Positions 37,928-46,435 of a stretch of 64,000 bases of DNA are shown piece after piece. Positions within the stretch are counted from its first letter, which is position 1, and every line of letters begins with the position of its first letter. The notes beneath the pieces are model-generated. The model was not told the DNA's origin and did not search any database. It saw only the letters and a program-made list of their open reading frames with translations. This DNA is from Azospirillum formosense. GTDB taxonomy: Bacteria > Pseudomonadota > Alphaproteobacteria > Azospirillales > Azospirillaceae. A program made the position numbers and the translations under genes. The stretch covers positions 2,544,501 through 2,608,500 of the forward strand of contig NZ_CP159402.1 in the NCBI RefSeq assembly GCF_040500525.1, in the 5' to 3' direction.

Positions 37928-38140
37928 ATGGTTCATCTGCACAAGTCGCTGGAATCCGAAGCGTCGAAGGCCGCCGAACGGGAGGGCCGCTCGCTCGACC
38001 AGTTCGTGAACGAGGCGGTGGAGGAGAAGCTGCGCCACGCGCACCGCCCCATCGACCAACGCCCTATCGCCCAACGTCATGTCACCCCCATCCACGACCG
38101 CGGCGCCCCGCTGGACGAGGATGCCGTAGAGCGGGCGTAG
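37928..38140 (+). CDS. Small ribbon-helix-helix-like protein
   Basis: A 70-residue protein. The first 35 residues (MVHLHKSLESEASKAAEREG, then RSLDQFVNEAVEEKL) fit the ribbon-helix-helix pattern of CopG/Arc and HicB-antitoxin C-terminal domains: a short strand, a helix with the AA.R.G.S turn and a second helix. The tail is polar. The ATG at 37928 follows GGGGGAGG, a strong ribosome binding site. No toxin gene is adjacent on the same strand, so it is either a stand-alone regulator or an orphan antitoxin. Confidence 0.7.
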   Translation: MVHLHKSLESEASKAAEREGRSLDQFVNEAVEEKLRHAHRPIDQRPIAQRHVTPIHDRGAPLDEDAVERA

Positions 38141-38156
38141 CGCCCATGGGATGGGA

Positions 38157-38186
38157 TTGCGGCGGCTGTGGTTCGGCGCTATAATT
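38157..38186 (+). promoter_or_regulatory. Sigma-70-like promoter
   Basis: A perfect -10 box TATAAT (38181-38186) lies 18 bp after TTGCCG (38157-38162). A transcript would start near 38193 and run toward the hairpin at 38269-38296 with no obvious reading frame, so it could make a short RNA of about 100 nt. Its reality is untested. Confidence 0.35.
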
Positions 38187-38260
38187 CTCGCACCAGTGGT
38201 CAATAGACGACACCTCCGGTACCGCGCGTTCGGAAAGGCCGATGGCCGGAACGGCGTGCA

Positions 38261-38296
38261 CACGAAAAGAGGGGCGGCGTTGCAGCGCCGCCCCTC
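38261..38296 (-). terminator. Strong intrinsic terminator after the candidate small gene
   Basis: GAGGGGCGGCG (38269-38279) and CGCCGCCCCTC (38286-38296) form a perfect 11-bp stem with a six-base loop. On the minus strand TTTTCGTG follows (38268-38261). No annotated-size minus-strand gene ends nearby, so it probably terminates the small gene at 38309-38392. Confidence 0.8.
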
Positions 38297-38308
38297 CGTC
38301 GTCTGGAG

Positions 38309-38392
38309 TCACAGCACGGCGACGAGCAGCGCGAGGATCGCGACGACCGTCTGAATGACCGTGCAGATCACCAGCACCTTACCAGGGGTCAA
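38309..38392 (-). CDS. Candidate 27-residue membrane peptide (TTG start)
   Basis: From the TTG at 38392 the frame reads MTPGKVLVICTVIQTVVAIL followed by ALLVAVL and stop. It is a short basic head plus a single hydrophobic helix of about 20 residues, the shape of a small single-span membrane protein. Upstream on the minus strand AAGGGGG lies eight to nine bases before the TTG, a strong ribosome binding site. The stop codon is followed 13 bp later by a perfect intrinsic terminator. These three signals together support a real gene, though no family was recognised and the promoter was not located. Confidence 0.45.
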   Translation of the reverse strand: MTPGKVLVICTVIQTVVAILALLVAVL

Positions 38393-38505
38393 TAAACACA
38401 CCCCCTTCCCGCCGCTTGGATGACAACGCCCCTTCCCCATGGGACGGAACGCTGCGGCGGCGGGCTTTCATACAACGGCGTGTATATCTTCGCAAATATT
38501 CCCGT

Positions 38506-41208
38506 TTATGAGAGCAGACCCCGCAACCGGTACAACTCGTCGAGCGCCTGACGCGGCGTCAGGCTGTCCGGGTCGATGGACGCCAGCGCCTCCTCCACCC
38601 GCGACGGTTCCGGCGGGGCGGCGGGCGCCGACACCGCGGGGGCCGGCGGCGGGCGCTTCAGGGCGGCGCTGAACAGCGGCAGGTCCTCGGCCAAGCGGTG
38701 GATGGCCGCGTTCTGGTCGCCCGATTCCAGGATGGTCAGCACCTCCTCGGCGCGGCCGACCACGGCGCCGGGCAGCCCGGCCAGCTTCGCCACATGGATG
38801 CCGTAGCTGCGGTCCGCCGCTCCCGCCGTCACCTCGTGCAGGAAGACGACGTCGCCCTGCCATTCCTTGATGCGCATGGTGTGGCAGGACAGGCCCGGCA
38901 GCTTGCCGGCCAGCATGGTCAGCTCGTGGTAGTGGGTGGCGAACAGCGCGCGGCAGCGGTTGACGTCGTGCAGGTGCTCCACGCAGGCCCAGGCGATGGA
39001 CAGGCCGTCGAAGGTCGCGGTGCCGCGCCCGATCTCGTCCAGGATGACCAGGGCGCGGTCGCCGGACTGGTTCAGGATGGCCGCGGTCTCCACCATCTCC
39101 ACCATGAAGGTGGAGCGGCCGCGCGCCAGATCGTCGGCCGCGCCCACGCGGCTGTAGAGCCGGTCCACCACGCCGATGTGGGCGCTCTCCGCCGGCACGA
39201 AGCTGCCCATCTGCGCCAGCACGGCGATCAGCGCGTTCTGGCGCAGGAAGGTCGATTTACCGGCCATGTTCGGGCCGGTCAGCAGCCACAGCCGGTTGTC
39301 CGGGGCGAGGTCGCAGTCGTTGGCCACGAACGGCCCGGCGTTGGCGGCGTCGAGCACCGCCTCCACCACCGGGTGCCGCCCGCCCTTGATCGAAAAGGCG
39401 AGGCTGCCGTCCACCACCGGCCGGCGGTAGCGCCGCTCCGCCGCCAGCTCGGCCAGCGAGGCGGCGACATCCAGAGCGGCCAGCGCGTGGGCCGCCTGGG
39501 CGATGGCCTCGGCGCGGCTGGTCACCTCCTCCACGAGGTCGTTGAACAGCTCCAGCTCCACGGCCAGCGCCTTGTCGGCGGCCTCGGAGATGCGGCGCTC
39601 CAGGTCCGACAGCTCGACCGTGCCGAAGCGCACGGCGTTCGCCATGGTCTGGCGGTGCATGAAGACCTCGCGCCCCTTCTCGGACATCAGCTTGTCCGCG
39701 TGGGTCGCCGTCACCTCGATGTGATAGCCGAGCACGTTGTTGTGCTTGATCTTCAACGCCGGCACCCCGGCGATGCCGGCGTATTTGACCTGAAGCCCGG
39801 CGATCAGCCGCCGGCTCTCGTCGCGCAGCGTCACCAGCTCGTCCAGCGCGTAGGAGTAGTCGCGCGCGATGAAGCCGCCGTCGCGGGCGAGCAGCGGCAG
39901 CTCCGGCGCCAGCGCCTGGGTCAATTGCTGGACCAGCTCGCTGTGCTCGCCCAGCCCCTTGGCCACGGCGCCCAACCCGTCGGGCAGCGGGCCGCCGGGA
40001 TGGCCGTTCAGCAGCAGGCGGATGGCCGAGGCCTGGGCCAGACCGTCGCGCACGGCCGCGAGGTCGCGCGGGCCGCCGCGCCCCAGCGTCAGGCGGGACA
40101 GCGCGCGCTCCAGGTCCGGGCAGCGGCGCAGCGCCTCGCGCAGGTCGCCGCGCAGCCGCTCCTCGTTCAGCGCGAACTCGACCATGTCCAGCCGCTTGGC
40201 GATGGCCGCGGGGTTGGTCAGCGGCGCCGAGAGCTGGGCGGCGAGCAGGCGCGCCCCCGCCCCGGTCACCGTGCGGTCGATGGTGGCGAGCAGGCTGCCG
40301 CGCCGGTCGCCGGTCAGGGTGCGGGTCAGCTCCAGGTTGCGGCGGGTCGCCGCGTCGATCTCCATGACGGCGCCGGGGCCGAGCCGGCGCGGCGGCGACA
40401 GGCGCGGCACGCGGCCCTTCTGCGTCAGCTCCACATAGGCGACCAGCGCACCGGCCGCCGCCACCTCGGCGCGGGAGAACTGGCCGTAGGCGTCCAGCGT
40501 GCCGACGCCGTAGAGGGTGAGCAGCCGCTGCCGCCCGTTCTCGCTGTCGAAGCGCGGGGTCGGCTGCACGGTCAGGCGCGACTTCCACTCGCCCCACAGC
40601 TCGTAGAGGTCGGGGCTCTGGCACAGCTTCTCGGAGACCAGCACCTCCTGCGGGTCGAGGCGGCCGAGCGCGGCGCCAAGGCCGGCGCGCTCCACCGGCT
40701 GCACGACCAGCTCGCCGGTGGACAGCTCCAGCCAGGCCAGCCCAAGGCCGCCCGCCGCTTCCGCCACCGCGGCCAGCCAGTTGGAGGCGCGGGAGTCGAG
40801 CAGGCTGTCCTCGGTCAGCGTGCCGGGGGTGACGATGCGGATGACGCCGCGCTTCACCACCGACTTGCTGCCGCGCTTCTTGGCCTCCGCCGGGTCCTCC
40901 ATCTGCTCGCAGATGGCGACGCGGAAGCCCTGGCGGATCAGGCGCTGCAGGTAGGATTCATGGCTGTGGACCGGGACGCCGCACATCGGGATGTCCTCGC
41001 CCAGATGCTGGCCGCGCTTGGTCAGCGCGATGTCCAGCGTCCGGGCGGCGTTTACGGCGTCCTCGAAGAACATCTCGTAGAAATCGCCCATCCGGTAGAA
41101 CAGGAGGCAGTCGGGATGGGCCTGCTTGATCTCCAGATACTGCGCCATCATCGGGGTGGCATCGGGGGGGATGGCGGCGGGCGAAATGGCGGCGGGCGCG
41201 TCGGACAC
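38506..41208 (-). CDS. mutS: DNA mismatch repair protein MutS
   Basis: A 900-residue mismatch-recognition ATPase. The mismatch-binding domain begins with [21 protein letters not shown], containing the F-x-E wedge. The connector, lever and clamp domains follow. The ATPase has the Walker A motif [13 protein letters not shown] (near 645), and later [20 protein letters not shown] (Walker B and signature) and FATHYHEL. The C-terminal tail ends in the [13 protein letters not shown] dimerisation/tetramer region. Length and all motifs are standard. The start ATG is 41206-41208. It is divergent from the small GTG-start gene at 41346. Confidence 0.99.
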   Translation of the reverse strand: MSDAPAAISPAAIPPDATPMMAQYLEIKQAHPDCLLFYRMGDFYEMFFEDAVNAARTLDIALTKRGQHLGEDIPMCGVPVHSHESYLQRLIRQGFRVAICEQMEDPAEAKKRGSKSVVKRGVIRIVTPGTLTEDSLLDSRASNWLAAVAEAAGGLGLAWLELSTGELVVQPVERAGLGAALGRLDPQEVLVSEKLCQSPDLYELWGEWKSRLTVQPTPRFDSENGRQRLLTLYGVGTLDAYGQFSRAEVAAAGALVAYVELTQKGRVPRLSPPRRLGPGAVMEIDAATRRNLELTRTLTGDRRGSLLATIDRTVTGAGARLLAAQLSAPLTNPAAIAKRLDMVEFALNEERLRGDLREALRRCPDLERALSRLTLGRGGPRDLAAVRDGLAQASAIRLLLNGHPGGPLPDGLGAVAKGLGEHSELVQQLTQALAPELPLLARDGGFIARDYSYALDELVTLRDESRRLIAGLQVKYAGIAGVPALKIKHNNVLGYHIEVTATHADKLMSEKGREVFMHRQTMANAVRFGTVELSDLERRISEAADKALAVELELFNDLVEEVTSRAEAIAQAAHALAALDVAASLAELAAERRYRRPVVDGSLAFSIKGGRHPVVEAVLDAANAGPFVANDCDLAPDNRLWLLTGPNMAGKSTFLRQNALIAVLAQMGSFVPAESAHIGVVDRLYSRVGAADDLARGRSTFMVEMVETAAILNQSGDRALVILDEIGRGTATFDGLSIAWACVEHLHDVNRCRALFATHYHELTMLAGKLPGLSCHTMRIKEWQGDVVFLHEVTAGAADRSYGIHVAKLAGLPGAVVGRAEEVLTILESGDQNAAIHRLAEDLPLFSAALKRPPPAPAVSAPAAPPEPSRVEEALASIDPDSLTPRQALDELYRLRGLLS

Positions 41209-41345
41209 GGGTCTTCAACCGGTTGCGTTGTGACGGGCAAGGTCGGGACCGCACCCTAGCACGCCCGCGCTGGTGCCGCGATGACCGCTTCGTTAGACTG
41301 TTCCATGCCCGTAGAACGAGCAAGCCGAAGCCGAAGGAGACCGCT

Positions 41346-41882
41346 GTGACGCAAGCGCCCGACAACACTGATGGCCGGACCACGGCCGGCCAGGACACCG
41401 TCCGGGAGGTGCGCGAGGTCGTCGCCCTGTTCAAGACCCGCGCGGCGTTCGACAAGGCCGTGGCCGCCCTTCTCGACGCCGGCTTCGACCGCGACGACCT
41501 GTCGGTGCTGGCCAGCCACACCTCGCTGGAGGCCGCCGACCAGCGCCCGCAGGCCCCGTCGGACGAGGCGCTGACCGGGCTGGTGGGCGAGCTGAAATAC
41601 GCCTTCCCCCTGACCACCGCCGGGCTTCTCGCCATCGTCGGCGGCCCCATCGCCGCGCCGCTGGCCGCCCTCGTCGCCGCCGGCCTGGGCGGCGTCGCCA
41701 TCAAGGATTACCTGGACGAGCTGACCAGCCACCCCGACACCGACGAATTCGGCCGCGCGCTGGAGGCCGGCGGCGTCATCCTGTGGGTGCGCACCGCCGA
41801 GGTGGAGGACGAGGTGGAGGCCGCCGAGATTCTCGAAGGAAACGGCGGCGCCAACATCCACCTGTCGGTGCGCGAGGAGTAG
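41346..41882 (+). CDS. Hypothetical protein with YflT-like N-terminus and glycine-rich hydrophobic core
   Basis: A 178-residue protein. The N-terminal third (VALFKTRAAFDKAVAALLDA, then GFDRDDLSVLASH) resembles the alpha/beta YflT or general-stress-protein-17M fold. The middle is a hydrophobic glycine/alanine-rich stretch (TTAGLLAIVGGPIAAPLAAL, then VAAGLGG) that could insert in a membrane or form a glycine zipper. The C-terminal part (FGRALEAGGVILWVRT) again looks like a small alpha/beta domain. The GTG at 41346 is chosen because AAGGAG precedes it at ideal spacing. It is monocistronic. The family link suggests a stress role, not proven. Confidence 0.65.
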   Translation: MTQAPDNTDGRTTAGQDTVREVREVVALFKTRAAFDKAVAALLDAGFDRDDLSVLASHTSLEAADQRPQAPSDEALTGLVGELKYAFPLTTAGLLAIVGGPIAAPLAALVAAGLGGVAIKDYLDELTSHPDTDEFGRALEAGGVILWVRTAEVEDEVEAAEILEGNGGANIHLSVREE

Positions 41883-41904
41883 GCGGGGAAGGACCGGCCG
41901 GCCG

Positions 41905-42225
41905 TCAGGCGGCGCAGGCGCGCCAGTCGCCTCCGCCGCCGACCACGGTCAGCCCGCGCAGGCGGAACTGCGCCCGCACCACCGCGGCCCAGCCCTTGCG
42001 GATCTGGGCGATCTTGACGGCGTCGGACGCCTTGGCGTCGGTGGTGGTGCCGCAGATCTCGAACAGGAGCGCGTCGCCGATGGAGCCGGGGCACAGCGCC
42101 AGGGCGTGCACCAGCCAGGCCATCAGCTCGGCCGGGGTGTGGCGCGGCAGGCCGCGCTCCGCCAGGGTCAGGGCGTTGCCGAGGTTCGCCAGCTCCCGCC
42201 GTGCCGTTCCGGGGTTCGGGATCAT
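41905..42225 (-). CDS. Hypothetical protein, 106 residues
   Basis: The product begins MIPNPGTARRELANLGNALT and is mainly helical. It contains a conserved-looking segment GDALLFEICGTTTDAKASDA and ends in a basic strand and glycine run. There is no signal peptide. The ATG at 42225 has GGGAGA upstream. It converges with the YflT-like gene (22-bp gap) and diverges from glnD. No family is recognised. Confidence 0.6.
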   Translation of the reverse strand: MIPNPGTARRELANLGNALTLAERGLPRHTPAELMAWLVHALALCPGSIGDALLFEICGTTTDAKASDAVKIAQIRKGWAAVVRAQFRLRGLTVVGGGGDWRACAA

Positions 42226-42296
42226 CAAGGGTCTCCCTCGCGCGTGTCTCACGGAACGACTCCTTACCTCTTTGGACTGGAGCGCGTCAGTGACGG

Positions 42297-42323
42297 CCGT
42301 CACAGCACAACCGTCACAGCACA
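42297..42323 (+). repeat. Two direct repeats in the glnD upstream region
   Basis: CCGTCACAGCACA occurs at 42297-42309 and 42311-42323, a 14-bp periodicity, about 165 bp before glnD. It could be a local duplication or a tandem operator site. Confidence 0.5.
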
Positions 42324-42486
42324 GCCGCCATGGCACTGCCGTCCCTGCGGCGCTCCGAATGGGATCATGCAGGAAACAGACGGCAGCCTCTTTTGGTGTG
42401 CCGCGTGCGAATTATCGTCTTTCCCGTTATAGTCGGTACGCCGCACGGTCCGTCGCACCCCTCGCATCCCTGGGAAGGCTCACGTT

Positions 42487-45294
42487 TTGCCGATGCTCTC
42501 CACCCGCGCCGCCTCAGCCGACGCGTCCGACGCCAAGGACGCCGGCACCGCCAACATTCCCAACAAGCGCGCGATCCTGTCCCGGCGCAAGCTGGCGGAG
42601 GACCTGGAGACGCTGGTGGCGCAGCATGGGACCGGCGACAAGCTGCGCCCCGCCCTGATCGCCCGGCTGCGCGGCGCGCTGAACGACGGGCGGGCGGAGG
42701 TGCGCGCCCGCTTCGAGGCCAAGGGATCGGGCGAGGACTGCGTGCGGCAGAACTGCTACCTCGCCGACGGGGTGGTGCGCTCGCTGGCCGACCTCACGGT
42801 CACCCACATCTTCCCCTCGCCCAACCCGACCTCCGGCGAGGTGTTCGACATCGTCGCCACCGGCGGCTACGGCCGGGGCGAGCTGGCGCCCTTCTCCGAC
42901 ATCGACCTGCTGTTCCTGCTGCCCTACAAGCGCACCCCGCGGGTGGAGCAGGTGGTGGAGTACATGCTCTACATCCTGTGGGACCTCGGGCTGAAGGTCG
43001 GCCACGCGGTGCGCAGCGTCGACGACTGCATCCGCCAGTCCAAGGCCGACGTCACCATCCGCACGGCCATCCTGGAGGCCCGCTACCTCTGGGGTCCGCG
43101 CAAGCTCTTCACCGAACTCCGCCGCCGCTACGACCGCGAGGTGGTGGCCGGTACCGGGCCGGAATTCGTCGAGGCCAAGCTGGCCGAGCGCGACAACCGC
43201 CACCAGAAGCTGGGCGACAGCCGCTACGTGCTGGAACCCAACCTGAAGGACGGCAAGGGCGGCCTGCGCGACCTGCAGACCCTCTTCTGGATCGCCAAGT
43301 ACCTGTACCGCGTGGAGGACGTCGACGATTTGGTCGGCAAGAAGGTGCTTCTGCCGGAGGAGGCGCAGCGCTTCGCCAAGGCGCAGAACTTCCTGTGGAC
43401 CGCGCGCTGCCACCTGCACTACCTGACCGGGCGCATGGAGGACCGGCTGACCTTCGACGTGCAGACGTCGATCGGCAACCGCATGGGCTACACCGACCAC
43501 GCCGGGACCAAGGGCGTGGAACGCTTCATGAAGCATTACTTCCTGGTCGCCAAGGACGTGGGCGACCTGACCCGCATCTTCTGCGCGGCGCTGGAGGCGG
43601 AATCGAAGCGCCCGCCCAAGTTCAACATCCTGCGGCTGGCGGCGCTGGCCCGCCGCAAGGACGTGGACGGCTTCGTGGTGGACGGCGAACGGCTGAACGT
43701 GCGCAACGACCGCCAGTTCAAGGACGAGCCGCTGGACATGATCCGGCTGTTCCACACCGCCCAGCAGAACGACATCGACATCCACCCCAACGCGCTGCGC
43801 GCCATCACGCGCTCGCTGTCGGTGGTCGGGCCGAAGCTGCGCGCCGACCCGGAGGCCAACCGGCTGTTCCTGGAGATCCTGACCGGCCGCAAGGACCCTG
43901 AGATCACGCTGCGCCGCATGAACGAGGCCGGGGTGCTGGCCCGCTTCATCCCCGACTTCGGCCGGGTGGTCGCGCAGATGCAGTACGACATGTACCATGT
44001 CTACACGGTGGACGAGCACACGCTGTTCGCTCTCGGCATCCTGCACAAGATCGAGACGGGCGAACTGACCGACGAGCTGCCGCTGTCGTCGGAGGTGATC
44101 CACAAGGTGGTGTCGCGGCGCGCGCTCTACGTCGCCGTGCTGCTGCACGACATCGCCAAGGGCCGCGGCGGCGACCATTCCATCCTCGGCGCGCGGGTGG
44201 CGGAGAAGCTGTGCCCGCGGCTCGGCCTGACGGCGGAGGAGACGGAGACGGTCGCCTGGCTGGTGCGCTGGCACCTCGCCATGTCCTACACCGCCTTCAA
44301 GCGCGACCTGGAGGACGACAAGACGGTGCGCGACTTCGTCTCGCTCGTCCAGTCGCCGGAGCGGCTGCGCCTGCTGCTGGTGCTGACGGTGGCGGACATC
44401 CGGGCGGTCGGGCCGCAGCGCTGGAACAACTGGAAGGCCACGCTGCTGCGCGAGCTGTACAACCGCTCGGAGGAGGTGATGTCCGGCGGCCTGTCGGTCG
44501 AAGGGCGCGGGCGCCGCATCCAGGCCGCCCAGGCGGCGCTGCGGGCCGAGCTGTCCGACTTCGACGACGCCGATTTCGACCGGCACCTCGCGCTCGGCTA
44601 CCCCGCCTACTGGCTGGCCTTCGACGCCGAGACGCTGGGCCGGCAGGCGCGGCTGGTCCGCGAGGCGCTGCGCGACGAGCGGCCGCTGACCGTCAACACG
44701 CGCATCGACCGCGGCCGGGCGATCACCGAGGTGACGATCTTCGCTACCGACCACCACGGCCTGTTCTCCCGTCTCGCCGGGGCCCTGGCGGCGGCGGGGG
44801 CTGACATCGTCGACGCCCGCATCTTCACCATGACCAACGGCATGGCGCTGGACGTCTTCACCGTGCAGGACGCGGCGGGCGGCGGCGCCTTCGAGAGCGG
44901 CGACAAGCTCGCCAAGCTGTCGGTGATGATCGAGAAGGTGCTGTCCGGCCAGTTGAAGCCGCTGCACGACCTGACCAAGCGCAAGGCCCCGCACGCCAGC
45001 CGCACGCGCGTCTTCCACGTGCCGCCGCGGGTGCTGATCGACAACAACGCCTCGACCACCCACACGGTGATCGAGGTCAACGGGCGCGACCGCCCCGGCC
45101 TGCTCTACGACCTGACCCGCGCGCTGACCAACCTGACGCTGCAGATTTCGTCGGCGAAGATCTCGACCTATGGCGAGAAGGCCATCGACGTCTTCTATGT
45201 GAAGGACGTCTTCGGCCTGAAGGTCACCCACGAGAGCAAGCTGGCCCAGATCCGCGAGCGGCTGCTGCACGCGCTCGCCGATCCGTCCGCATAA
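42487..45294 (+). CDS. glnD: [Protein-PII] uridylyltransferase / uridylyl-removing enzyme
   Basis: A 935-residue bifunctional sensor of glutamine that uridylylates and deuridylylates the PII proteins, the top of the nitrogen-control cascade. An N-terminal nucleotidyltransferase domain has VATGGYGRGELAPFSDIDLL (near 125-145). The GlnD helical region follows, then an HD domain (VLLHDIAKGRGGDHS, near 552) for the removing activity. Two C-terminal ACT domains (about 748-830 and 858-930) bind glutamine. The start ATG at 42487 follows GGAAGGC; a second in-frame ATG lies two codons later. In related bacteria murJ follows directly; here a 6.9-kb block intervenes. Confidence 0.98.
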   Translation: MPMLSTRAASADASDAKDAGTANIPNKRAILSRRKLAEDLETLVAQHGTGDKLRPALIARLRGALNDGRAEVRARFEAKGSGEDCVRQNCYLADGVVRSLADLTVTHIFPSPNPTSGEVFDIVATGGYGRGELAPFSDIDLLFLLPYKRTPRVEQVVEYMLYILWDLGLKVGHAVRSVDDCIRQSKADVTIRTAILEARYLWGPRKLFTELRRRYDREVVAGTGPEFVEAKLAERDNRHQKLGDSRYVLEPNLKDGKGGLRDLQTLFWIAKYLYRVEDVDDLVGKKVLLPEEAQRFAKAQNFLWTARCHLHYLTGRMEDRLTFDVQTSIGNRMGYTDHAGTKGVERFMKHYFLVAKDVGDLTRIFCAALEAESKRPPKFNILRLAALARRKDVDGFVVDGERLNVRNDRQFKDEPLDMIRLFHTAQQNDIDIHPNALRAITRSLSVVGPKLRADPEANRLFLEILTGRKDPEITLRRMNEAGVLARFIPDFGRVVAQMQYDMYHVYTVDEHTLFALGILHKIETGELTDELPLSSEVIHKVVSRRALYVAVLLHDIAKGRGGDHSILGARVAEKLCPRLGLTAEETETVAWLVRWHLAMSYTAFKRDLEDDKTVRDFVSLVQSPERLRLLLVLTVADIRAVGPQRWNNWKATLLRELYNRSEEVMSGGLSVEGRGRRIQAAQAALRAELSDFDDADFDRHLALGYPAYWLAFDAETLGRQARLVREALRDERPLTVNTRIDRGRAITEVTIFATDHHGLFSRLAGALAAAGADIVDARIFTMTNGMALDVFTVQDAAGGGAFESGDKLAKLSVMIEKVLSGQLKPLHDLTKRKAPHASRTRVFHVPPRVLIDNNASTTHTVIEVNGRDRPGLLYDLTRALTNLTLQISSAKISTYGEKAIDVFYVKDVFGLKVTHESKLAQIRERLLHALADPSA

Positions 45295-45304
45295 AAGCCG
45301 GGCC

Positions 45305-45883
45305 TCAGGGCAGCTTGTCCTCCGCCCAGCCGTCGAGCGCCTTGGCGGCCAGACCGGCCAGGACGCCGGTCGCCATGCCGGCGGCGTAGTCGGACGCCCA
45401 GTGCCGTTCGGTGGCGAGGCTCGACCAGCCCACCGCCGCGGCGAAGCCCAGTGCGACCATGGTTTCCGGGGAGAGCCCGCGGTTCAGCCCGACCGCCATG
45501 GTCAGCGCCGACACGTTGATGGCGTGGCCGGAGGGGAAGGAGGCGTGCTTGCCGTCCGCCTTGCCCCAGCGGCTGGGGTCGCGGCCCTCGTTGGGACGGG
45601 CGCGGCAGACGACGCGCTTGATCCCCTTGCCGGCCACCGTCCCCAGCGCGATGGCGAGCAGCCCTTGCCGGGCAAGGCGCGACCATCCCGGCCTCTCCAT
45701 GCCCATCCCGGCGGCCCACAACGCCCCCAGAGCCGGCATCAGCACCATGCGCGAGCTGGGCACCTGGAGCCCGTCGCGCAAGGCCGGCACCTCCGCGCCC
45801 AGGGCGACGGCCTTGCGGCGGGCGGTTCCGTCCAGCCCGTTCACGCCGTCCAGCACGCGGTCCGTGAAATCCTCGTCGCTCAT
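45305..45883 (-). CDS. PAP2-family membrane phosphatase
   Basis: A 192-residue integral membrane phosphatase. The three PAP2 acid-phosphatase motifs are complete: KRVVCRARPNEG (KxxxxxxRP), PSGHA (PSGH) and SLATERHWASDYAAG (SRxxxxxHxxxD-like). Hydrophobic helices surround them. Likely substrates are phosphatidate, undecaprenyl pyrophosphate or similar lipid phosphates. The ATG at 45883 has GGGAGA upstream; the frame is open much further, but that part lies over the iteron region and is not protein-like. It converges with glnD (10-bp gap). Confidence 0.88.
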   Translation of the reverse strand: MSDEDFTDRVLDGVNGLDGTARRKAVALGAEVPALRDGLQVPSSRMVLMPALGALWAAGMGMERPGWSRLARQGLLAIALGTVAGKGIKRVVCRARPNEGRDPSRWGKADGKHASFPSGHAINVSALTMAVGLNRGLSPETMVALGFAAAVGWSSLATERHWASDYAAGMATGVLAGLAAKALDGWAEDKLP

Positions 45884-46435
45884 CTCGCGGATCTCCCAAA
45901 GCACGCCCCCATCGCTGCAGGGGCCAAGCGTAAACAGCCGCGCTGGCGTTTCGTGCCCCCAGGGTGCCGCAAGGCAGGGGTGCCCGGCCTGAGGGGAGTC
46001 GCCTTGGCAATCGCCGACCGTTCCAACCTCCCTCTCCGGGGCGGGAGAGGGAGGAGTCGGCGATTGCCAAACCAGTTCGCCGCCGCGCCTTGGCAATCGC
46101 CGACCACCGGCCCAGGGATCGGCCAGACATCGGCAAGACCACCCCATGAAATCCCGAGTCGCGACTCGCCCGCCCCACCCCGCCTGGCAATCGCCGACCA
46201 ATGCCCGAGTCGCCTTAAGTCTGGGCCGAGTCTCCGACGATTCCCACAAGGTCCCTTGGCGAACGCCGACGAGTCTTCTGGCAATCGCCGACGCACCCCC
46301 GAGTCGTCCCCAGGCAATCGCCGACCTAGCAAATAGACTCCAGCAATTAGGTCTCAATTAGCCTCGTCGGCGATCGCCAAATGGACTCTCCCGGCGGTGC
46401 ATGTTCGACTGCAGGCAGAATGGACGGGGGGACCT
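45884..46435. other. Putative plasmid-type replication origin upstream of repA
   Basis: About 550 bp without a gene. From 46004 to 46380 it contains eight copies of a 15-bp repeat (listed separately), a palindrome GAGTCGCGACTC (46156-46167), several CCGAGTC motifs (46153, 46204, 46299 and variants), and a hairpin CTCCCTCTCC/GGGAGAGGGAG (46028-46053). A comparatively AT-rich patch at 46328-46362 carries CAATTAG twice, 11 bp apart. Repeats, an AT-rich segment and an adjacent initiator gene are the usual parts of an iteron-type origin. Origin activity is inferred. Confidence 0.65.
46004..46380. repeat. Iteron cluster upstream of repA (8 copies)
   Basis: The consensus is TTGGCAATCGCCGAC. Copies on the plus strand are at 46004-46018, 46090-46104, 46184-46198, 46256-46270 (degenerate, with two changes), 46278-46292 and 46311-46325. 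Inverted copies are at 46056-46070 and 46366-46380. The last four begin 22, 33 and 55 bp apart, multiples of 11, so they fall on the same DNA face. The inverted copy at 46366 lies 55 bp before the RepA start and is well placed for autorepression. Confidence 0.93.

Larger units (their letters stand above)
38141..38505. other. Intergenic region with promoter, terminator and candidate small gene
   Basis: About 365 bp between the ribbon-helix-helix gene and mutS. It contains a sigma-70-like promoter on the plus strand (38157-38186), a strong minus-strand terminator (38261-38296) and a candidate 27-residue membrane peptide gene (38309-38392). Two related segments (ACCAGTGGTCAATAGAC at 38193 and ACCAGGGGTCAATAAAC at 38381) also occur. 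All are listed separately. Confidence 0.6.

Noticed and set aside
37685..38263. Minus-strand frame antisense to the STAS and ribbon-helix-helix genes
   Set aside because: It crosses two plus-strand genes with strong ribosome sites and has no protein-like features of its own.
38698..41259. 853-codon plus-strand frame opposite mutS
   Set aside because: Antisense to an intact MutS; no recognisable motif.
42514..45270. 918-codon minus-strand frame opposite glnD
   Set aside because: Antisense to a complete GlnD with all domains; low-complexity composition and no ribosome site.
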